Assembly: GCA_024244665.1 (NCBI GenBank)
Contig: JAAEOI010000496.1
Location: forward strand, 1-23,415
Source: Bacteroidota bacterium
Lineage (GTDB): Bacteria > Bacteroidota > Bacteroidia > Bacteroidales > GCA-2748055
Direction: 5' to 3'
Length of the DNA: 23,415 nt
Shown here: positions 1 through 5,272 of the stretch, piece by piece
Position numbering within the stretch: the first letter of the stretch is position 1
Layout: every line of letters starts with the position of its first letter
Program-made: the position numbers and the translations under genes
Notes under the pieces: model-generated
Told to the model about the DNA's origin: nothing
Database searches by the model: none
The model's input: the letters and a program-made list of their open reading frames with translations, nothing else

Positions 1-525
1 CCATTGGAAGAACCTGAGGATTTTGTTTCAGTGATTGAACTGAAAATCAAGGGTGAACCCGAGGTGGATTCTAAGCATGCCCTGGATCCGGTACTGAGCT
101 CAGAGATTACCACACATTTTGCAGATCCGGTGAAATGCACCACCCAGCGAAAACGCTGGATGGAGAAATTTGGTGAATGGAAACTGGTCCACAATATCCA
201 CCAATGGGAACCTGGCAGTAAAGCCATATGGGAGGTAAATGTGATCGAGCCAGGCGATTATTTGGTTGAACTCACATACACCGGTTCCGGTCGCCTGGTA
301 TGGTCGATAGAATCGGATGAAGGGGATAAGGTCCAGAACCAGCAAAACTCATCACACATCTTCACTACCTACCCGATGGGCTGGATGAATTTCAAGACGG
401 CCGGACTGCACAAAATATCGGTCTCCCTGGTAAATGGTGACCCGGAGCTGTCCGAACTGGCTGCCATCCGCTTCACCCCCATCGATTTTGGTACTGAAGC
501 GGAAACTTCGGCAAACCTGAAATAG
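1..525 (+). CDS. GH29-like alpha-L-fucosidase, C-terminal part (5' end outside window)
   Basis: The reading frame is open from base 1 and ends in TAG at 523-525; the real start lies upstream, so the apparent TTG start at 4 is not meaningful. The visible ~174 residues begin with the last strand of a GH29 beta-sandwich (SVIELKIKG) and continue into an ancillary domain. They align along their whole length with the end of the complete GH29 protein at 7999-9786: shared blocks include WMEKFGEWK, RLVW, the DEG...QNQQ stretch, YPMG, and a KISVSLVNG/SVSVSLVEG block. By that homology it is the tail of a secreted exo-acting alpha-L-fucosidase, but no catalytic residue is in view. The shared last ~110 residues are beta-rich and could be carbohydrate binding (inference). 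The next gene follows after 83 bases. Confidence 0.8.
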   Translation, partial: PLEEPEDFVSVIELKIKGEPEVDSKHALDPVLSSEITTHFADPVKCTTQRKRWMEKFGEWKLVHNIHQWEPGSKAIWEVNVIEPGDYLVELTYTGSGRLVWSIESDEGDKVQNQQNSSHIFTTYPMGWMNFKTAGLHKISVSLVNGDPELSELAAIRFTPIDFGTEAETSANLK

Positions 526-608
526 AAATTTTCCTTTTTCTTCTGACCACCTATGTTGCAGGCCTGTTCAGTAGAAAACTTAAAGCATTAATAAGCAAAA
601 ATTTAACC

Positions 609-1793
609 ATGTTAAAAAAGATTACGGCAGTCTGTATAGCATCTTTATTGCTTTTATCCTGTGCTGGCACAGAAGATAATACTTTGAGGATCAGCGATGG
701 CAGCCAGTTTGAACCCGCGGAATCCTATCCTGAATTCAGCTGGGATGTGACACCTCAATATTTTATGTTCGGTAATGGAGAGCGGGTATTATTGAAGGAA
801 GAGCTGCAATATATTGCTGAGAAAACAGGTTTCATCTGCATTGAGAAATCCCACGGATACAAAATGCTGGGCGCTGCAGAACTGGGAGCCAAACATGATG
901 CAGCTGCATTTAAAGCGCTCAAACCCGGCATCAAGGTCCTCTTCTATTTTAATTCGGCATATGCCTGGCCATTTACCTCTTATAACAAAAACTTCACCCT
1001 TGATAAGATCGAGGATTATCCTGATCTGAAGAAATTCCTGGTCATAGATCCTGAAACCGGGGAGCTTGCCAGGCGCGGATCTACCCTCTTTTTTGACGTG
1101 CTGAATCCCGAGCTCCGTGAATGGTGGGTCGAGACCGTTGCAAAGGGAGTGGAAGTGTCAGGCTGCGACGGTGTTTTTATCGACCAGATGCACGGATTTT
1201 TCTGGTTACGCGAGGATAAGAAGGAAGAAGTTCACAGAGCCATGGGTGAGATGATGGCCGCTCTAAAAGAGACATTGGGGCCGGACAAAATACTCCTGGG
1301 CAACAATGCCACCGATGAAATTGCTAAACATGTCTATCCCGTCATCGATGCCAATATGTTTGAACATTATGATGCCAGGCTGACCGGCAAGGAAAATCTA
1401 CTGAAAGAATGGGAACAAATGCTGAACATCGCAAAGGATGGGAAGATTTCGGTTTTTCGCTTTGGGGTTGAAACAGAAGGGACACGCCTTGAAAAGGCCA
1501 GTAAACAGGAGAAAAATAATGAGATAGCAAAATTGTCACAGGAAAGGCTTGAGTTTTACCTCGCCTGTTACCTCATTGGCGCACAACCCTACTCCTATTT
1601 TCAGTATGGCTGGGGCTGGCGCCTGGATACCGGTCCTCTGGTGGATTACCCCGAATTACTGAAACCCCTGGGTGCCCCTAAAGCAGCCTACAAAAGGATT
1701 TCTCCCGATGGCTGGGAATTTACCAGGGAATTTAAACACGCCAGCGTTTGGGTAGATACCGAAAAGAGGGAGGCGAAAATTTCCTGGAGATAG
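609..1793 (+). CDS. Lipoprotein with putative TIM-barrel glycoside hydrolase fold (GHL15-like)
   Basis: This 394-residue protein has a type II signal peptide with lipobox LLSC (Cys18), so it should be membrane anchored. The body looks like one (beta/alpha)8 barrel: strand-like segments such as KVLFYF (about 109-114) and GVFID (188-192), and candidate acidic residues Asp187 and Asp192 (GCDGVFID), then Glu252 (MFEHYD). The order 'FFDVLNPELREWW', 'GCDGVFID', 'LLGNNATD' and a C-terminal 'WEFTREFKHASVWVD' strand resembles the poorly characterised hypothetical glycosyl hydrolase groups (GHL15 type), often found in polysaccharide loci. The substrate is unknown. The ATG at 609 has an A/T-rich leader without Shine-Dalgarno, normal for Bacteroidota. 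A GH114- or GH66-like relationship is possible. Family-level confidence is moderate; that it is an expressed secreted enzyme is likely. Confidence 0.7.
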   Translation: MLKKITAVCIASLLLLSCAGTEDNTLRISDGSQFEPAESYPEFSWDVTPQYFMFGNGERVLLKEELQYIAEKTGFICIEKSHGYKMLGAAELGAKHDAAAFKALKPGIKVLFYFNSAYAWPFTSYNKNFTLDKIEDYPDLKKFLVIDPETGELARRGSTLFFDVLNPELREWWVETVAKGVEVSGCDGVFIDQMHGFFWLREDKKEEVHRAMGEMMAALKETLGPDKILLGNNATDEIAKHVYPVIDANMFEHYDARLTGKENLLKEWEQMLNIAKDGKISVFRFGVETEGTRLEKASKQEKNNEIAKLSQERLEFYLACYLIGAQPYSYFQYGWGWRLDTGPLVDYPELLKPLGAPKAAYKRISPDGWEFTREFKHASVWVDTEKREAKISWR

Positions 1794-1874
1794 GGATTTA
1801 TCTCCTCAATGAAACGAACATGTACTTTTTTAATCAAAAGTTCACAAAAGGAGATGATTAAAATAAGTTCATGT

Positions 1875-1901
1875 GAGAGCGGAGCGGTTAAATCTGCTCT
1901 C
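1875..1901 (+). terminator. Hairpin downstream of the GHL15-like gene; possible terminator
   Basis: GAGAGCGGA (1875-1883) pairs with TCTGCTCTC (1893-1901), giving a 9-bp stem with one G-U pair and a 9-base loop. It is followed by an A/T-rich stretch, but not a clean U run. It sits 81 bases after the stop of the upstream gene and about 100 bases before the sulfatase start, so it may end the upstream transcript or be an untranslated-region structure of the next one. Confidence 0.4.
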
Positions 1902-2001
1902 AAATTTATAACTATTTTATTCTCTTAACTGATTGTATAACGAACAGAATATTAGGTGTTTAATTTAATTGTGTGAAACTTTATATTCTAACACATACCA
2001 C

Positions 2002-3807
2002 ATGAAACATAAACCATACAGGATTGCATCATTTCTGATGTTGCTGATTATCTTATTCGCACCACTTTCAAATCTAAAGGCCGGTGCTCCTCCTAAGGAA
2101 AAACCGAATGTAGTGATTGTCATCACAGATGACCAGGGAAAAGGTGATCTGTCATGTATGGGAAATCCTTATATAAAAACGCCAAACATTGATGACTTTT
2201 ACAATGAGTCTGTACGTCTTACAAACTTTCATGTGTCCACTACCTGTGCCCCCACCCGCGGAGCACTTATGTCGGGGAGGCATACCAACAGAGTCAATGT
2301 ATTCCATACCATTACCGGCCGTTCCCTGCTTTACGAGGATGAGGTGATCCTTCCCCAGGTACTTGCCCGGAACGGCTATACCAATGGGATGTTCGGGAAA
2401 TGGCACCTGGGCGATAACTATCCCTTCCGTCCCGAGGACAGGGGATTTCATGAAGTTGTTCGTCACGGTGGAGGCGGAATCACCCAGGGACCCGATTACT
2501 GGGGAAATGACTATTTTGATGACACTTACTGGCATAACGGGGTAACAGAGGCTTACAAAGGCTACTGTACAGATGTGTTCTTTGCCGAAGCCATGGATTT
2601 CATTGAAGAGAACAAGGATGATCCCTTCTTCTGCTACATCTCCACCAATGCGCCTCATGCCCCATACAACCTGCCTGAAGAATACTACGACATATACAAG
2701 GATCAGGATGAGTTAAAGGAGCAGTACAAGAGGTTCTACGGGATGATCACAAATATCGATGACAACTTCAAGCTTCTCCGTGAGAAACTAGAGCAGTTGA
2801 AGTTGACAGAAAACACCATCCTTATTTTCATGACCGACAATGGAACCGCGGGCGGTCACAGGGTTTTTAATGCAGGGATCCAGGGTGGGAAAGGAAGTGT
2901 ATATGAAGGAGGCCACCGTGTGCCTTTCTTTATTCGCTGGCCCCAGGGACGCCTCACCGGCGGCAGGGAAATAGATCATCTGCTGGCCCATTACGATCTG
3001 CTTCCTACTTTTGTGGATCTGCTGGGACTGGATTTTACCCCGGTTAATCCCCTTGATGGGAAAAGTTTCACTCCCCTGTTATCAGGAACAGCCGGGGCCT
3101 GGCCCAACAGGATCCTGTATATGGATACTCAGCGCCGGCAGAACCTGGTGAAATACAAAACTTACACGGTGATGGATGACAACTGGCGCCTGGTAAATGG
3201 CGATGAGTTGTATAATGTTACGGAGGACCTTGGGCAGACAAAAAATATTATCGATCAACATCCGGAAGTAGCAGCCCGTCTGGCCGTGGGATATGAAAAA
3301 TGGTGGCAATCCTTTATGGATGACGGCGTGAGTGAGAAGTACGCATACATCAAGGTAGGCTCTGCCTACGAGAACCCCAGCCGCATTTCATCCCATGATA
3401 TGCTCACCGGAAAATTCGCACATGCCTGGCACCAGTGGGGTCCCATCAATGCATCCCAGGCAACAGGAAGGTGGAAGATCGAGTTTGTGGAAGATGGAGA
3501 ATATACCGTCAGCCTGCGCAGATTCCCCAGGGAAAGCGGACTGGCCATCAATGCAACCTTTCCGGCACAGGAAAAACAGATAGAACTGGACCGCACCAAT
3601 CCTGCCAGCATAAAAGCCGATTTCACAAAGGCGGGTTTGTATGTGGCCAATATCAATAAAACACAAAAAATCAACGAGGGACAGGATGAGGTAACTTTCC
3701 AGGCTGAGATCCCCGCTGGCAAATATGATATGGAAGCCCAGCTCATCGATGAGGTTGGCCGTGTCTATCCTGCCTACTATGTCTACATTGAAAAACTAAA
3801 CCCGTAG
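2002..3807 (+). CDS. Secreted S1-family sulfatase
   Basis: I place the start at the ATG at 2002. An in-frame TTG at 1969 would add 11 residues ahead of a normal signal peptide and is less likely. The 601-residue protein has a Sec signal peptide (about residues 1-27), then a type I sulfatase core: metal-binding ITDDQG (Asp43, Asp44), formylglycine site CAPTR (Cys82), GKWHLG, NAPHAP and FMTDNG. Cys82 would be oxidised to formylglycine by a separate maturase not encoded here. The core is followed by a C-terminal beta-rich domain (from about residue 455, with GRWKIEFVEDGEYTVSLRR) that occurs in a subset of S1 sulfatases. It hydrolyses a sulfate ester on a carbohydrate; position and sugar cannot be read from sequence. 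It is preceded by 208 non-coding bases and followed by a 693-base gap, so it may be its own transcription unit. The broken sulfatase at 4501 is a related paralogue. Confidence 0.92.
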   Translation: MKHKPYRIASFLMLLIILFAPLSNLKAGAPPKEKPNVVIVITDDQGKGDLSCMGNPYIKTPNIDDFYNESVRLTNFHVSTTCAPTRGALMSGRHTNRVNVFHTITGRSLLYEDEVILPQVLARNGYTNGMFGKWHLGDNYPFRPEDRGFHEVVRHGGGGITQGPDYWGNDYFDDTYWHNGVTEAYKGYCTDVFFAEAMDFIEENKDDPFFCYISTNAPHAPYNLPEEYYDIYKDQDELKEQYKRFYGMITNIDDNFKLLREKLEQLKLTENTILIFMTDNGTAGGHRVFNAGIQGGKGSVYEGGHRVPFFIRWPQGRLTGGREIDHLLAHYDLLPTFVDLLGLDFTPVNPLDGKSFTPLLSGTAGAWPNRILYMDTQRRQNLVKYKTYTVMDDNWRLVNGDELYNVTEDLGQTKNIIDQHPEVAARLAVGYEKWWQSFMDDGVSEKYAYIKVGSAYENPSRISSHDMLTGKFAHAWHQWGPINASQATGRWKIEFVEDGEYTVSLRRFPRESGLAINATFPAQEKQIELDRTNPASIKADFTKAGLYVANINKTQKINEGQDEVTFQAEIPAGKYDMEAQLIDEVGRVYPAYYVYIEKLNP

Positions 3808-3866
3808 AATAAGACGAAAGACTTCTTTTCCAGGTGTTTTTATTAAAAGAAGAAGCTGTCTCAAAA

Positions 3867-3897
3867 GGGACGGCCTCTAACTTTTGCAGGTTGTCCC
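3867..3897 (+). terminator. Hairpin 60 bases after the sulfatase stop
   Basis: GGGACGGCCT (3867-3876) pairs with AGGTTGTCCC (3888-3897): a 10-bp stem with two G-U pairs and an 11-base loop. No U tract follows, so it is not a canonical intrinsic terminator. Because it abuts the left inverted repeat of the candidate mobile element it may instead be a subterminal structure of that element. Confidence 0.3.
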
Positions 3898-3962
3898 GTC
3901 CAGAAATAGCCTTACACAAAAAAATGTAATGTTGATTATTCAGGCTAGGGTGCTATTTCCAG

Positions 3963-4149
3963 AAAACACGAACTCACAATGTTGTGACTTATATACAAAG
4001 CTGTGAGTTTCTATTCATCAGACCATTGTGTTGTGAAATGTCCTATACGACTCTATAGCAGTGACTTATAGCGCTATTGCGAAAGAGTAAAAAAATCAAG
4101 AAAACTCACATGATATAGAAAAACTCACCTTTTTGTGACTTCGTGTTTT
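3963..4149. repeat. 16-bp inverted repeat pair nested in the mobile-element scar
   Basis: AAAACACGAACTCACA (3963-3978) and TGTGACTTCGTGTTTT (4134-4149) are inverted copies with 15 of 16 matches, spanning 187 bp. A perfect TCACAA-TG-TTGTGA palindrome (3974-3987) overlaps the left arm, and further ACTCAC/GTGAGT motifs are scattered between the arms. Repeated sites of this kind are typical of transposase-binding ends, but no encoded protein supports it. Confidence 0.5.
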
Positions 4150-4167
4150 GACAAAAACGACCCCCCC

Positions 4168-4228
4168 GGGGAATGTGACCCTCATCCTGGTAGTGTAACC
4201 CCCGACCCGGTAGTGTAACCCCCATCCC
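4168..4228. repeat. Three-copy ~20-bp tandem repeat
   Basis: Two near-identical 20-base units, GGTAGTGTAACCCCCGACCC (4189-4208) and GGTAGTGTAACCCCCATCCC (4209-4228), follow a diverged unit of the same pattern (4168-4188). More degraded traces (GGTATTTCAATGCC) run on to about 4245. Arrays of ~20-bp sites near one end are a known trait of IS21-family elements, so this may be the abandoned end of such an element (inference). Confidence 0.6.
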
Positions 4229-4367
4229 GGTATTTCAATGCCTTACCTCTAAATATCATTGCCCCATAACTTACTCTTGAGACAGTTTCTTTTTGCATAT
4301 TGTTCGAATTGCTCTATACCAGCAATATTATGACTAATCCGAGCAACTTACTCTTCATATTTCTACA

Positions 4368-4474
4368 GAAATTAGCCTTAGCAAAATGAAACTCCTCGCA
4401 GCAGAGCTGACGAGGTATCAATACAAAATAAATTATCGTCTCGAAGCATAGCTTCGGGAAATTAGCCTTAGCAA
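4368..4474. repeat. 17-bp direct repeat flanking two small hairpins
   Basis: GAAATTAGCCTTAGCAA occurs exactly at 4368-4384 and 4458-4474, each followed within a few bases by TGAA. Between them are a hairpin with CCTCG (4394-4398) and CGAGG (4411-4415) arms plus an inner AGC/GCT pairing, and a tight hairpin CGAAGC-ATA-GCTTCG (4442-4456). The second copy ends 26 bases before the start of the broken sulfatase. Possible identities are a REP-like interspersed palindrome unit or a duplicated leader region. Confidence 0.6.
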
Positions 4475-4500
4475 TTTGAACTTTTTCAAACTGGTGAAAT

Positions 4501-5225
4501 ATGAAGAATATCCTGAGATTCCTGCCTCTTTTTGCCCTGCTTATCACTGCGGCTTCCTGTACCACAAAAAGCGATAGCAGAGACAACTTACAACCCAATA
4601 TCATCATCCTTCTAACGGATGACCAGGGCTATGGTGATGTAGGGCGGCATGGCCATCCCCTGCTGCAACTGCTGAAGCAGGCTGGTTACCGGACAGGCTT
4701 CATTGGGAAATGGCACCTGGGTGGAGGTGAGGGTTATGTGCCGGAAGACAGGGGTTTCGACTATTGTTCGGAAAGTCCGGGCAATCTTAAAGATTTCGCA
4801 ATCCACACCTTCCGCAACGGAGAGGAGCGTGAGGCATTCAGGGAAGATATCTACTTTGATAAAGCCATGAAATTTATGGAAGAGGAGGAAGACAAGCCCT
4901 TTTTCTGCTACCTGGCCACCTATGCACCGCATACACCTCTGGTTGCCCCTGAAAGAAACATAGCGCCCTACCGGGATGCTGTTGATGAAGAGACGGCCAC
5001 CTACCTGGGAGAGGTGGACAACATCGATGAAAACCTGGGGCATCTCCTTGAGTTTTTGAAAGATAAGAATCTGGAGGAAAATACCATCCTGGTATTTATG
5101 AATGACAATGGAGAAACCAAGGGCCTTGATGTGTACAATCCCGGGATGAGGTATATCCCGATATGATCAGGCATGGAGGTGATGAGGGAAAGTTCCGGCC
5201 CCTGCCCGATAGCTGGATCAGATGA
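4501..5225 (+). pseudogene. Degraded S1 sulfatase lacking the catalytic Cys motif and most of the C-terminal half
   Basis: An open frame of 221 codons (4501-5166) starts with a lipoprotein signal peptide (AASC, Cys20) and the sulfatase metal site LLTDDQGYGD. It then jumps from HGHP straight to LLKQAGYRTG and GKWHLG. The ~60 residues expected between, including the C-x-P-x-R formylglycine motif, are missing in frame. The core continues through YAPHTP and FMNDNG to VYNPGMR, where homologues continue with a glycine-rich block and YEGGHR; here the frame ends. A second frame from just after that point to the TGA at 5223-5225 reads VYPDMIRHGGDEGKF and may be the original C-terminal tail. It therefore looks like one gene with two internal deletions, the second out of frame. 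It is closest in motif pattern to the sulfatase at 2002. It cannot be a working sulfatase; an assembly artefact is an alternative. Confidence 0.8.
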
Positions 5226-5272
5226 ATTGAATTGATGATCGAAAAAAAGTCTTCTAAACAATACCCTTCAAA

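Larger units (their letters stand above)
3856..4285. mobile_element. Possible MITE-like element or insertion-sequence remnant
   Basis: CTGTCTCAAAAG at 3856-3867 is matched in inverted orientation by CTCTTGAGACAG at 4274-4285 (11 of 12 positions). The flanks are also partly complementary: a GAAG/A-rich run on the left, a TTTCTTTTT run on the right. A CTGTCTCAAAAG-type end resembles termini I associate with Bacteroidota insertion sequences such as IS1182-like elements (recollection, not a search). The 430-bp interior lacks a transposase, so it would be non-autonomous or a deletion derivative. I could not find a clear target-site duplication. Confidence 0.4.
3808..4500. other. 693-bp gene-free region: mosaic of repeats, probable mobile-element scar
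   Basis: I see no convincing coding sequence here on either strand. The stretch carries an imperfect terminal inverted repeat (3856-3867 with 4274-4285), a second inverted repeat nested inside it (3963-3978 with 4134-4149), a three-copy ~20-bp tandem repeat (4168-4228), and a 17-bp direct repeat with hairpins (4368-4474). It is more A/T-rich than the flanking genes except for the C-rich tandem repeats. This combination fits remnants of insertion sequences or a non-autonomous element, and it lies immediately upstream of a sulfatase pseudogene. Confidence 0.6.

Noticed and set aside
1969..2001. TTG start for the first sulfatase
   Set aside because: It would put eleven polar residues ahead of a normal signal peptide; the ATG at 2002 gives a standard leader.
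2152..2658. 168-codon minus-strand frame inside the sulfatase
   Set aside because: It is the antisense of a well-supported sulfatase core; composition and lack of any motif mark it as a shadow.
3366..3746. Minus-strand frames over the sulfatase C-terminal domain
   Set aside because: Overlapping antisense frames with no start context or family resemblance; the plus-strand domain explains the region.
4168..4228. CRISPR array
   Set aside because: The units are directly abutting without unique spacers, and only three copies exist.
4314..4607. 97-codon minus-strand frame across the direct repeats
   Set aside because: It overlaps the repeat/hairpin unit and the start of the broken sulfatase, and its apparent AKANF repeat is just the 17-bp DNA repeat translated. 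No family signal.
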